Positions 41,035 through 48,918 of a DNA stretch of 64,000 nt are shown one piece after another (positions within the stretch are counted from its first letter, which is position 1; the number at the start of each line of letters is the position of its first letter). Source of the stretch: Pseudolysinimonas_A sp947085045 (GTDB lineage: Bacteria; Actinomycetota; Actinomycetes; Actinomycetales; Microbacteriaceae). The position numbers and the translations under genes are program-made. Below the pieces are notes generated by a model. The model saw only the letters and a list, made by a program, of their open reading frames with translations, did not search any database and was not told where the DNA came from. The stretch lies in assembly GCA_947085045.1 (NCBI GenBank), contig CAMTUU010000007.1, forward strand, positions 62,001 to 126,000. The letters are read 5' to 3'.

Positions 41035-42763
41035 CGCTGGTCCCGATCCAGGTTTCAGAAACTTCAGCTGGTTCCGATTCGGTTTGGTCGGTCGTGCGGT
41101 CGCCCTTAGGCGACGACCGAATCCCACGACCGAATCCGGTCGGCTCCTTCGGCCTGACATATCGGCCCTTGTTGCCCTCGCCCTTGACGATCAGACCAGC
41201 CGTGACCGCCTCGGTTCGGAGTGCCTGGTAAAGCCCCTTGTTCGAGGTGAGGCTCCATTTGCCTTGCAGCTCGGTCGAGGTGTAGCCGCTGCCCGGGACC
41301 ATGAGCTCGATCAGGCGGCGTAGTTGGTCGGCGTGCGCTGCGCGCTCGGCTTCCTCCTGCAGGACGACAACGACGTGAGGCCCGACCTTGCGGAGCGCCA
41401 GGCCGTCGAGGGTGCGAGGCGCGGCGTCTTTCTGCTTCCCGGCTTTTGTCGCCTCGGTCGACATGACGAACGAGTCGGCAGAGCCCGACAGCAGAATGAC
41501 CGTGTCGTGATTGTCGCGGTGTGTTGATGCCCCGCGCGCTTTCTGCGTCTTGATCCCGCGCGCGTTGGTCGTCTCGGTGACGTGATGCAAGATGACCGGC
41601 GTCGCTTCGGGGTTCGCGGCAAGAACGGTGGACTTGAACCCGTCGATGAGTCGCGCGGCCTCGGCGTTGCTGTTCTCGTCCTCGGCTCCCATGAGCGCGC
41701 TGAACGTGTCGGCGATCACGAGCTGGTATTGCCCCGCGCTCACGATGGCGGCGAGCTGAGGGAGCGTCGCGGGGTTGAGCTTCGTGCCGTAGATGATGTC
41801 AATCTCGGTCGAACCTTCGGCCACTTTCAGGTGCTTCTCCCACGCCCGAATGCGGAGGTCGAGAGCGCGCTCACCCTCGCCCGCGATGTAGAGCGTCCTG
41901 CCCTGCCGGGTGAACGAGCCGAGGAGCGGGAGGGCGTGGAATGTCGCGACGGCGACGCCGAGAATCAGGGCCGTCTTTCCGACCCCGCCCGGGGCGGCGA
42001 TCTCGGCGGGCGTTGAGGAGTAGAGCCACCCTTCCCAGACGAACGAGGGCGGCTTTAGCGCGGCGATCTCGGCACGAGTGCGGACGACGAGCGGCGGCGC
42101 AGCCTCGGCCTCCTCGGCGCGGATGCGGTCGCGCGCCTCCTTCTGAATGCGCAGCCGCGCTGCCTCCTTCGCGACCGCCGCCTCGTGCTCGACTTGCTCC
42201 CAGCCCAGCATTTTCTTGTAGTCGTCTAGGTTGCTCGCCCAGGTCTCGGCGTAGCTGCTCGGATGCTCCCGCTTGAACGTCTCGAACTCCTCGCGCTTGG
42301 CCTCGGCGCGCGACTCGGTCTCCACTCGCTGCTTCTCGGCGAGCCAGATCGACCAGAACTCCAGATCGTCAGCGGCTGCTTGCCCGCCCCCCGCGAGGCG
42401 TGCATCACGCTCGGCGAGGACGTGTTCGTTCTCGGGGTCGGCATGCATCGCGCGCGCGAAGTCGGGGCCGTCGAGGCGCGCGAGATCGGCGCGGAGGTCG
42501 GCGAGCATCCCCGCTTCCAGCCGCTCCTGGAACTCTGCGTCGGCGGCGACATTCGCGGCCTCGACCGAGCCGTGTGTCCGAACCTTCTCGGCGTCGCGCT
42601 TGGTCTCCCACTCGACGACGCGCCGCTCGGCCTCGGCCTCGATCTCGGCGTCGGTCTTACCGACGCCCCACGGCTCGCCGTGCTTGGCGAAGCGCTCGGC
42701 GTTCCATGCGGCGATCTGTTCGGGCGTTGCCATGACGATCTCGTCCTCGTCGCGAGCGGTCAT
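41018..42763 (-). CDS. AAA family ATPase, RepA-like
   Basis: Protein of 581 residues. The first 225 are highly charged and helical. The C-terminal RecA-like domain has Walker A IAAPGGVGKTALI (257-264), GRTLYIAGEGERAL, Walker B LVIADTFSALMG and VILHHVTETTNARG, as in hexameric replicative helicases of the RepA/AAA_25 type. A winged-helix-like end follows (GYTSTELQGKWSLTSNKGLY). It probably drives replication or maintenance of the excised element. The start is ATG 42763 with GGAAGG upstream, overlapping the preceding gene as ATGA; the track-length frame upstream is not needed. Confidence 0.8.
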   Translation of the reverse strand: MTARDEDEIVMATPEQIAAWNAERFAKHGEPWGVGKTDAEIEAEAERRVVEWETKRDAEKVRTHGSVEAANVAADAEFQERLEAGMLADLRADLARLDGPDFARAMHADPENEHVLAERDARLAGGGQAAADDLEFWSIWLAEKQRVETESRAEAKREEFETFKREHPSSYAETWASNLDDYKKMLGWEQVEHEAAVAKEAARLRIQKEARDRIRAEEAEAAPPLVVRTRAEIAALKPPSFVWEGWLYSSTPAEIAAPGGVGKTALILGVAVATFHALPLLGSFTRQGRTLYIAGEGERALDLRIRAWEKHLKVAEGSTEIDIIYGTKLNPATLPQLAAIVSAGQYQLVIADTFSALMGAEDENSNAEAARLIDGFKSTVLAANPEATPVILHHVTETTNARGIKTQKARGASTHRDNHDTVILLSGSADSFVMSTEATKAGKQKDAAPRTLDGLALRKVGPHVVVVLQEEAERAAHADQLRRLIELMVPGSGYTSTELQGKWSLTSNKGLYQALRTEAVTAGLIVKGEGNKGRYVRPKEPTGFGRGIRSSPKGDRTTDQTESEPAEVSETWIGTSDDQHP

Positions 42764-43308
42764 GAAGCTTCCTTCCACCACGCCAGAGCCTCCGCCGAGC
42801 CAGTGCGTCGAAGCCAAGCAACAGTCGGGTGCAAGCGCCCAACCTCCGTCACGAAGCTCGGAGTCTCAGAAACGAGTACCGATCCTCCGACGACTTTGAA
42901 CACAGCCCGGTCGACGCCGCTCCGCGCGGCCTCGGCGGGAGACCAACCGGTTGAATCACATGCGCTCACGAGATCGTCACCGTCAAGATGAACCAGAAGG
43001 ATGTCGCTCGTCGCGCCAAGCGTGAACCGTCCACTGAGGGTGGCGCGGCGTGCGTTTGAGGCACGACGCAGGATCTCTCGGATCGGCTTCGGATTGGTCG
43101 TGCCGACCGCGAGCGCGATCTGGGCCTTGGGGATGCCCGCGAGATCAGCGTCAACAACGGCACGTTCATACTCGGCTCGACTCGCGGCTGTCCTCTGCGC
43201 AACCTCGGCGCGGACCACGTACTCGGCGGCGCGTTGCTCGTCTTCAAGGCGCTGCTTGCGGAGCGCCACGACTTCGAGGAGTTGGCGCTGCGCCGCCGAT
43301 GCCTTCAC
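42760..43308 (-). CDS. Coiled-coil protein with helix-turn-helix-like segment
   Basis: Protein of 182 residues. The first 70 are a charged coiled coil (QRQLLEVVALRKQRLEDEQ), followed by a helix-turn-helix-like stretch (ADLAGIPKAQIALAVGTTN) and a small mixed C-terminal domain ending with Trp-rich ALAWWKEAS. The family is not recognised; its position between excisionase and AAA gene suggests a replication or partition accessory. The start is the GTG at 43308, overlapping the excisionase stop as GTGA; the next start overlaps its own stop. Confidence 0.68.
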   Translation of the reverse strand: MKASAAQRQLLEVVALRKQRLEDEQRAAEYVVRAEVAQRTAASRAEYERAVVDADLAGIPKAQIALAVGTTNPKPIREILRRASNARRATLSGRFTLGATSDILLVHLDGDDLVSACDSTGWSPAEAARSGVDRAVFKVVGGSVLVSETPSFVTEVGRLHPTVAWLRRTGSAEALAWWKEAS

Positions 43309-43502
43309 GCGACGACGCCCGGCTCGACCGCGGAAGCGTTGAGCCACGAATCGAGGTCCGAGCGCCGATAGAGGACAGTCTTCGCCGTCGGCTTCAGATA
43401 CTTCGGACCTTCGCCCCGGTAGCGGAGTTGGGCAAGGTGCCCCACCGAGAGTCGGAGGTAGGCGCTTGCCTCCTCGGGACTCAGGTAATCGTTCGGTTCC
43501 AT
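43305..43502 (-). CDS. xis: Excisionase / AlpA-like helix-turn-helix protein
   Basis: Small DNA-binding protein of 65 residues with the MerR/excisionase fold: YLSPEEASAYLRLSVGHLAQLRYRGEGPKYLK, then VLYRRSDLDSWLN. It probably steers the integrase toward excision. The start is placed at ATG 43502, with GTGAGG seven bases before; an ATG at 43550 would add 16 residues. It is the first gene of the minus-strand replication unit, divergent from the repressor-like gene with a 125-bp control region. Confidence 0.8.
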   Translation of the reverse strand: MEPNDYLSPEEASAYLRLSVGHLAQLRYRGEGPKYLKPTAKTVLYRRSDLDSWLNASAVEPGVVA

Positions 43503-43627
43503 TTGTGACCTCACCGGCCTCTCTGTGATCGCAGTACGTTCTTCAGCCATTGCAGATTTCCGTACCACTCGATACGATCATCTCAGCACATCGGTCGATC
43601 GCAAAACGACCCAACGACAAGGAAGAA

Positions 43628-44284
43628 ATGGCCTACCAAGAACTCGAACTCGGAGCAGCGGGACACGTCCTGATGTACCGGCTTCGCTATCAACAGAGGA
43701 GTCGCAGGAAGTCGCTTGCGGAACTCTCAAAGACGATGAGTGACCTCGGGCACCCGCTCAGTCCGCAGCGCATCGGGCAGGTGATGAACGGCGTTCGACG
43801 GCTGGCAACTGACGACCTAACGGCGCTCGCGACCGCGCTCGGCGTCCCGGCATCGAGTCTCGTGCTTGATCGCTCGCCGGGTGCGGACACCGCGCTCGGT
43901 TCTGAGGTTCGCGCCGCCTCCTCTTCGGACCTCGACGCTCGAATCGCTCAGGCGACGCTCGAACGCGATGGATCAGAGACCCAGCTCTATCAAGCGCTTT
44001 CAGGTCACGAGGCGTACGGCGTAGACGAACCCGAAGCGATTCTCAGCCGATTGGAGTCATTGTCGATCCGAATCGAGCTGCTCCTGGGGGAGCGAGATCG
44101 CCGGGACTCTGAAGAGCGGGTCGCGGCGACCATCGCCGCCGTTGACGCCGAGAACGAAGCGACCGACGCGATTGTCCTCTCGGGTGCATTGGGCGACAAG
44201 CCGGGCGAGCCGGGCTACGAGTCGCACAAGGCACGCGCTGAGAAGCGCGCGACAAGGAAGAAGGCCGCAGATGGCGAGCGTTGA
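43628..44284 (+). CDS. XRE-like repressor
   Basis: Protein of 218 residues. The N-terminal third has a helix-turn-helix: KSLAELSKTMSDLGHPLSPQRIGQVMNGVRR, then DDLTALATALGVPASSLV. The rest is acidic and helical (two coiled-coil-like stretches) with a basic tail. The position between xis (divergent) and int (downstream, overlapping by 14 bp) is that of an immunity or excision repressor. The start is ATG 43628, with AAGGAAG before it. Confidence 0.75.
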   Translation: MAYQELELGAAGHVLMYRLRYQQRSRRKSLAELSKTMSDLGHPLSPQRIGQVMNGVRRLATDDLTALATALGVPASSLVLDRSPGADTALGSEVRAASSSDLDARIAQATLERDGSETQLYQALSGHEAYGVDEPEAILSRLESLSIRIELLLGERDRRDSEERVAATIAAVDAENEATDAIVLSGALGDKPGEPGYESHKARAEKRATRKKAADGER

Positions 44285-45560
44285 ATCCTACGAGACCGAA
44301 CGGGGCAGGAGGTATCGAGCGCGATGGCGCGACCTCGATCGGCGCTCGAAGGAGCGGGGCGGCTTCCGCACGAAGCGCGAGGCCGAGCTGTTTCTTGCCA
44401 AGACAGAGGTCGACATGGCGTCAGGACAGTACGTCGACCCGGCGTCCTCGAAAGCCACGCTCGGCGACCTGGGACGCGAATGGCTTGCGAATCGACCCCA
44501 CCTCAAGCCGTCGTCTCTTTACTCTCTCGAAGTCGCGTGGCGCGTTCACGTTGAGCCGGAGTGGGGGTCGCGCCGCATCGGGACCATTCGTCACTCTGAG
44601 GTTCAGGCTTGGGTCTCTCGGCTCTCTGCGGGCAACGTGATCGACAAGCGCAAGAGCGCGACTGTCGTGAAGCGGGCGTACGGCGTCCTGGCCGGGGTGC
44701 TCGACAACGCAGTGAAGGATCGGCGCATCGCGATCAATCCCGCGCGTGGTGTCACCCTGCCGCGCAAGGTCAGGAGGGCTCGCGCCTATCTCACACCCGA
44801 GCAGGTCGAGCGGCTGGCACGAGAGGCTGGCACTGACGTGGGTCGCGCGAAGGAGTACCGCGCTGACTACGAACGCCTCGTTCGAGTCCTCGCCGTAACC
44901 GGCCTGCGCTGGGGCGAAGCGATCGGACTTCGGGCGCGCAGCGTCGACCTCAAGCGCCGCCGCATCCGCGTCGAGGAGAACGCCGTCCAGGTCGGGGGAG
45001 TGATCGAGGTCGGCACGCCCAAGTCGCACGAGCCTCGCTCTGTGCCCGTTCCCTCCTACCTGATGGAGACGCTTGAGGCAGCGCTGCGAGGGCGTAAACC
45101 GGAGGATCTGATCTTCGGTAACGGCACGGTCCACCTGTTCCGCCCTCACAGCGAAAGCGGATGGTTCTCCAACGCCATCGCACGCTGCCAGGCGATCGAC
45201 CCGACGTTCCCGACGCTGACGATCCACGATCTCCGGCATACCGCCGCCTCGATCGCTGTCTCCTCGGGAGCGAACGTCAAGACCGTCCAGCGGATGCTCG
45301 GCCACGCATCGGCGGTCATGACGCTCGATACGTACGCCGACCTCTTTGACGACGATCTCGACGCCGCAGCCGAGCGGATCTCCGACTACATCGAGTTGAA
45401 GCTGGGGGTCAATCTCGCGGCGTCTGTGGGGGATCTGTGGGGGATGGACGCCGAACTCGCGCCAGAAACGCAGAGAGGCCCGGAAAACCGGGCCTCTCAC
45501 TCGTGCGCGGAGGGGGACTTGAACCCCCACGCCCTTTCGGGCACTAGCACCTCAAGCTAG
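44271..45560 (+). CDS. int: Tyrosine recombinase / integrase
   Basis: Phage-type integrase of 429 residues. An AP2-like arm-binding domain (RYRARWRDLDRRSKERGGFRT), a SAM-like core-binding domain (ATLGDLGREWLANRP) and the catalytic domain are present. Active-site residues are Arg in GLRWGEAIG, the HxxR in IHDLRHTAAS, His in LGHASAVMTLDTY, and Tyr in TYADLF. The last 20 or so residues (CAEGDLNPHALSGTSTSS) are translated across attR and the antisense strand of tRNA-Leu, so the C-terminus depends on the integration state. Start ATG 44271. Confidence 0.95.
   Translation: MASVESYETERGRRYRARWRDLDRRSKERGGFRTKREAELFLAKTEVDMASGQYVDPASSKATLGDLGREWLANRPHLKPSSLYSLEVAWRVHVEPEWGSRRIGTIRHSEVQAWVSRLSAGNVIDKRKSATVVKRAYGVLAGVLDNAVKDRRIAINPARGVTLPRKVRRARAYLTPEQVERLAREAGTDVGRAKEYRADYERLVRVLAVTGLRWGEAIGLRARSVDLKRRRIRVEENAVQVGGVIEVGTPKSHEPRSVPVPSYLMETLEAALRGRKPEDLIFGNGTVHLFRPHSESGWFSNAIARCQAIDPTFPTLTIHDLRHTAASIAVSSGANVKTVQRMLGHASAVMTLDTYADLFDDDLDAAAERISDYIELKLGVNLAASVGDLWGMDAELAPETQRGPENRASHSCAEGDLNPHALSGTSTSS
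45474..45497 (-). terminator. Hairpin now ending the tRNA-Leu transcript
   Basis: AGAGGCCCGG and CCGGGCCTCT are exact complements around AAAA. It lies 1 base inside the element, just beyond the repeat, and within the integrase coding region on the other strand. The element thus brings its own terminator to the tRNA it occupies. Confidence 0.65.
45498..45524 (-). repeat. attR: 27-bp repeat at the intact tRNA-Leu 3' end
   Basis: Identical over 27 bases to 34108-34134. It covers the T-loop side GTTCAAGTCCCCC, the acceptor strand and six bases beyond. It restores a complete tRNA on this side. Confidence 0.92.
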
Positions 45561-45586
45561 CGCGTCTGCCATTCCGCCACCCGCGC
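45504..45586 (-). tRNA. tRNA-Leu (anticodon GAG)
   Basis: Class II tRNA of 83 nt without encoded CCA. The acceptor GCGCGGG pairs with TCCGCGC (one G-T pair). The anticodon stem CTAGC/GCTAG has loop TTGAGGT, giving anticodon GAG for CUC/CUU. The long variable arm TGCCCGAAAGGGCGT and T-arm GGGGGTTCAAGTCCCCC are both present. It is the integration target of the adjacent element and overlaps the 3' end of the integrase gene on the other strand. Confidence 0.96.
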
Positions 45587-45698
45587 GAGTGCGCCGCCCT
45601 GCTGTGAAGAATCACCCGGACGACCGAGGATAGAGACTAGCACGCAGCTCCGGGCTGCTCCGCCGCGGCCGGCGACCGCCGCCAGCTACTGTCGGAAC

Positions 45699-47006
45699 AT
45701 GACGGACGAGCTCGAAGCCGGTGCTCTCGAACACACGGCCGCCATCGCGCGCGACCTCATCCGCTTCGAGACCGTCAACTGGGGCGGAGGTCGCAGCAAG
45801 GGCGAGACCGAGGCCGCCGAGTACGTCGCCGCGAAGCTCGAGTCGCTCGGGCTGACGCCGCAGCTGTTCGACTCCGAGCCGGGACGCACGAGCGTCGTCG
45901 CCCGTGTTCCGGGCCGTGATCCCGAGCGTCCCGCGATGGTGCTGCACGGTCACCTGGACGTCGTGCCCGCCGATCCGGCGAACTGGAGCGTCGACCCGTT
46001 CGAGGGCGTCATCCAGGACGGCATGCTGTGGGGCCGCGGGGCGGTCGACATGAAGGACATGGATGCCATGATCCTGACCTCGCTGACCGACATCCTCTCG
46101 GCGGGCGAGCTGCCGGCCCGCGAACTCGTGGTCGCGTTCTTCGCCGACGAGGAGAACGGCGGCGTCTACGGCTCGCACTTCCTCGTCGACGAGCATCCCG
46201 AGCTGTTCGCCGGCGCGACGGAGGCGGTGAGCGAGGTCGGCGGGTACTCGATCGACCTCGACGGCACCCGTGCGTACCTGCTGCAGACCGGCGAGAAGGC
46301 GCTGGTCTGGATTCGGCTCGTGGCCCGCGGGGGAGCGGCGCATGGCTCCCGGGTGTTCCGCGACAACGCCGTGACGAAACTCGCCGAAGCCGTCGCGAAG
46401 CTCGGCCGCGAGGAGTGGCCCGTGCACTTCACCGCGACGACGCGGGCGCAGCTCGCCCAGCTCGCCGACATCCTCGGCGGCAGCGCCGACGATCCGGATG
46501 CCCTCATCCTCTCGGCCGGCTCGGCGGCGGGGTTCCTGCAGGCCGGCATCCACGTGACGACCAACCCGACGGTGCTCGAGGCCGGCTACAAGCACAACGT
46601 CATCCCGGATCGCGCGGAGGCGCTCATCGACATCCGGCCGTTCCCCGGGCAGGAGGACGAGGTGCTCGCTCGCGTGCGGGAGCTCGTCGGGCCCGAGATC
46701 GAGATCGAGATCGTGCACCACGACATCGGGCTCGAGGAGGAGTTCTCGGGCGACCTCGTCGACGCGATGATCAGCTCGCTGCACCGCTTCGACCCCGGCG
46801 CCCCGGTGCTGCCCTATCTGATGAGCGGGGGCACCGACAACAAGGCGCTCGCGAAGCTCGGCATCACCGGATACGGGTTCGCGCCGCTCAAGCTCGGCCC
46901 GGAGCTCGACTTCCCGGCGATGTTCCACGGGGTCGATGAGCGGGTGCCGCTCGAGGCTCTCGTCTTCGGCCGCGGGGTGTTGGCCGACTTCCTCCGCAAC
47001 TGCTGA
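45699..47006 (+). CDS. M20 family metallopeptidase
   Basis: Zinc-dependent aminoacylase/carboxypeptidase-type hydrolase of 435 residues. Metal-site residues are visible in VLHGHLDVVPAD, GRGAVDMKD, FFADEENGG and the terminal GVDERVP region (MFHGVDERVPLEAL). The dimerisation domain lies between (about 195-320). There is no signal peptide. The substrate is unknown; the best guess is a dipeptide or N-acylated amino acid. TACTGT lies 6 bases before the ATG, a leaderless pattern. Probably followed in the same direction by uppP. Confidence 0.88.
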   Translation: MTDELEAGALEHTAAIARDLIRFETVNWGGGRSKGETEAAEYVAAKLESLGLTPQLFDSEPGRTSVVARVPGRDPERPAMVLHGHLDVVPADPANWSVDPFEGVIQDGMLWGRGAVDMKDMDAMILTSLTDILSAGELPARELVVAFFADEENGGVYGSHFLVDEHPELFAGATEAVSEVGGYSIDLDGTRAYLLQTGEKALVWIRLVARGGAAHGSRVFRDNAVTKLAEAVAKLGREEWPVHFTATTRAQLAQLADILGGSADDPDALILSAGSAAGFLQAGIHVTTNPTVLEAGYKHNVIPDRAEALIDIRPFPGQEDEVLARVRELVGPEIEIEIVHHDIGLEEEFSGDLVDAMISSLHRFDPGAPVLPYLMSGGTDNKALAKLGITGYGFAPLKLGPELDFPAMFHGVDERVPLEALVFGRGVLADFLRNC

Positions 47007-47018
47007 CACAATCGCCCG

Positions 47019-47918
47019 GTGGACTTTCTCGAGGCGATCATCCTCGGCCTCATCCAGGGCCTGACGGAGTTCCTGCCGATCTCGTCGAGCGCCCACCTGC
47101 GCATCTTCGGCGACCTCGCCGGCTGGGGCGACCCGGGCGCCACCTTCACCGCGATCACGCAGCTCGGCACCGAGGTCGCGGTGCTCATCTACTTCCGCGC
47201 CGACATCTTCCGGATCATCGGCAAGTGGTTCCGGTCGTTCGGGGCCAAGGGCGGGGCGCACTCCGCCGGCATCCAGAAGGGCGATCCGGATGTGCGCATG
47301 GGCTGGATCATCATCATCGGCACCGTCCCGATCGTGCTCGCCGGGTTCTTCCTGCAGGACATCATCCGCACTTCGCTGCGGTCGCTGTGGATCACCGCGA
47401 TCGTGCTCATCGTGTTCGGCATCCTGCTCGGACTCGCCGACCGTCTGGGCCGCCGGGTGAAGACTGTGCAGGACGTGACCTACCGCGACGGCCTGCTCAT
47501 CGGCGTCGCGCAGATGCTCGCCCTCGTGCCCGGCGTCTCGCGCTCGGGTGCCTCAACGAGTGCTGGCCTGGCGCTCGGCTACGACCGGCCGTCGGCGGCC
47601 CGGTTCTCGTTCCTGCTCGCCGTTCCCGCGGTGTTCGGCTCGGGTCTCTACGAGACCTATACGGCCCTGACCGCCGAGTCGTGCCGTCCTGACCCGAGCC
47701 GAGCCGACTACGGGATGCCGCAGACGATTGTGGCCACCGTCGTCGCCTTCGCGGTCGGACTCGCCGTCATCGCCTTCCTCATGCGCTACATCTCGACGCG
47801 GTCGTTCCTCCCGTTCGTGATCTACCGCGTCGTGCTCGGCGTCGTGCTCATCGCGCTCATCCTCACCGGCGTGCTCGACGCGAGCGCCCCGGCGGCTGTC
47901 AACTGCTCCGACGGCTGA
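47019..47918 (+). CDS. uppP: Undecaprenyl-diphosphatase
   Basis: Membrane phosphatase of 299 residues that recycles undecaprenyl diphosphate for cell-wall synthesis; overproduction gives bacitracin resistance. The two family signatures are present: LGLIQGLTEFLPISSSAHL near the N-terminus and PGVSRSGASTSAGLALG in the middle, the latter followed by ARFSFLLAVPAVFG. About eight hydrophobic segments are seen. The start is the GTG at 47019. CACAAT lies six bases before it, so its own leaderless transcript is possible. Confidence 0.93.
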   Translation: MDFLEAIILGLIQGLTEFLPISSSAHLRIFGDLAGWGDPGATFTAITQLGTEVAVLIYFRADIFRIIGKWFRSFGAKGGAHSAGIQKGDPDVRMGWIIIIGTVPIVLAGFFLQDIIRTSLRSLWITAIVLIVFGILLGLADRLGRRVKTVQDVTYRDGLLIGVAQMLALVPGVSRSGASTSAGLALGYDRPSAARFSFLLAVPAVFGSGLYETYTALTAESCRPDPSRADYGMPQTIVATVVAFAVGLAVIAFLMRYISTRSFLPFVIYRVVLGVVLIALILTGVLDASAPAAVNCSDG

Positions 47919-47977
47919 TTCTCGGTCGCCGGAGGGTGGTTCGGCGGAAGGGAACCCGGCGCGCAAGGGTCCGTCGC

Positions 47978-47999
47978 GTCAGAGAACCCTCTCTGACGT
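47978..47999. terminator. Hairpin between convergent uppP and PAC2 genes
   Basis: CGTCAGAG and CTCTGACG form an 8-bp stem with loop AACCCT, in a 94-bp gap between two stop codons. Confidence 0.65.
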
Positions 48000-48012
48000 T
48001 CGGAGGGGAGGG

Positions 48013-48876
48013 TCAGCCGCGGGCGGTGGGGCCGTCGTCGCGACCGTTGCGGCGACGCAGGTAGCGCTCGAACTCTTCGGCGATCGCATCGCCCGAAGCC
48101 TCGGGGGAGTCGACGGTGTCGCGCGCCGACTCGAGCTGCTTGATGTAGGCGGCCATGTCCTCGTCGTCCTCGGCGAGGGCGTCGATGCCGTCCTCCCAGG
48201 CGGAGGCGTCCTCGACGAGCGAACCGCGGTCGACGACGACATCCACGAACTCCTCGAGACGGTCGAGCAGCGCGAGGGTGGCCTTCGGCGACGGCGAGTT
48301 GTGCACATAGTGCGGCACGCTCGCCCAGATCGACAGCGTCGGGATGCCGGCCTTCTCGGCGGCGAGGCCGAGCACCGAGAGGATGCCCACGGGCCCCTCG
48401 TACGTGGACGCCTCGAGCTCCCAGAACTGCTGCACGGCGCGGTTGTCGCTGCCGGCGAAGACGGAGATCGGGCGGGTGTGCGGCACGTCGGCGAGCATCG
48501 CGCCGAGGAAGACGATGCCGGTGATGCCGGCGGACTCGACCGCGTCGATGATCTCGCCGCTGAAGGTCTTCCACCCGCGCGAGGGCTCGGTGCCGAGCAG
48601 CACGTGCACGCCCGCTCCGTCGACCGGGGCGGAGAGCGTCACGCTCGGCCACTCCAGCACGCGCTCGCCGTCGTCGTTGGTGGAGACCTCGGGACGGTTG
48701 AACTGATAGTCGAAGTAGTCCTCGGGCTCGACCTCGAGCCGGGTGACGAGACCGAGCTGATCGCACACGGCTCGCACGGCTCCGCTCGCCGCCTCACCGG
48801 CGTCGTTCCAGCCTTCGAAGGCGACGAGGAGCACGGACCCCCCGCGGAACGGGTTCTGATCTCCCGACTCGGCCAT
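48013..48876 (-). CDS. PAC2 family protein
   Basis: Protein of 287 residues with the PAC2 (proteasome assembly chaperone-like) fold: LLVAFEGWNDAGEAASGA, LLGTEPSRGWKTFSGEII and VGILSVLGLAAEKAGIPT, followed by SIWASVPHYVHNSPSPKATLALL and an acidic helical end. PAC2 proteins are widespread in actinobacteria; a role with the proteasome is only inferred from the archaeal and eukaryotic relatives. The start is ATG 48876. TATCCT lies 6 bases before it, so the transcript is probably leaderless. Confidence 0.85.
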   Translation of the reverse strand: MAESGDQNPFRGGSVLLVAFEGWNDAGEAASGAVRAVCDQLGLVTRLEVEPEDYFDYQFNRPEVSTNDDGERVLEWPSVTLSAPVDGAGVHVLLGTEPSRGWKTFSGEIIDAVESAGITGIVFLGAMLADVPHTRPISVFAGSDNRAVQQFWELEASTYEGPVGILSVLGLAAEKAGIPTLSIWASVPHYVHNSPSPKATLALLDRLEEFVDVVVDRGSLVEDASAWEDGIDALAEDDEDMAAYIKQLESARDTVDSPEASGDAIAEEFERYLRRRNGRDDGPTARG

Positions 48877-48918
48877 GCCCCCAGGATAGGCCGACCCGCG
48901 CACCTAAGCTGGTGCGTC

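Larger units (their letters stand above)
34108..45524. mobile_element. Integrative element in tRNA-Leu(GAG), about 11.4 kb, carrying Pycsar
   Basis: Bounded by a 27-bp direct repeat of the tRNA-Leu 3' end, with a tyrosine integrase at the tRNA-proximal end. The excised circle would be 11,390 bp with one repeat. The cargo is of visibly lower GC than the chromosome. Order from the tRNA inward: integrase, XRE-like repressor, excisionase, coiled-coil protein, AAA/RepA-like ATPase, unknown protein, pycC-pycTM, XRE regulator, five membrane or exported proteins, and an HNH effector. There is no FtsK/TraB-type translocase, relaxase, capsid or packaging gene, so it is either a passively mobilised or satellite-like island, or a non-conjugative relative of actinobacterial integrative elements. 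Confidence 0.92.

Noticed and set aside
41018..43308. Conjugative module of the actinobacterial integrative-element type
   Set aside because: The ATPase resembles RepA/AAA_25 helicases; there is no FtsK/SpoIIIE-type motif set or membrane segment.
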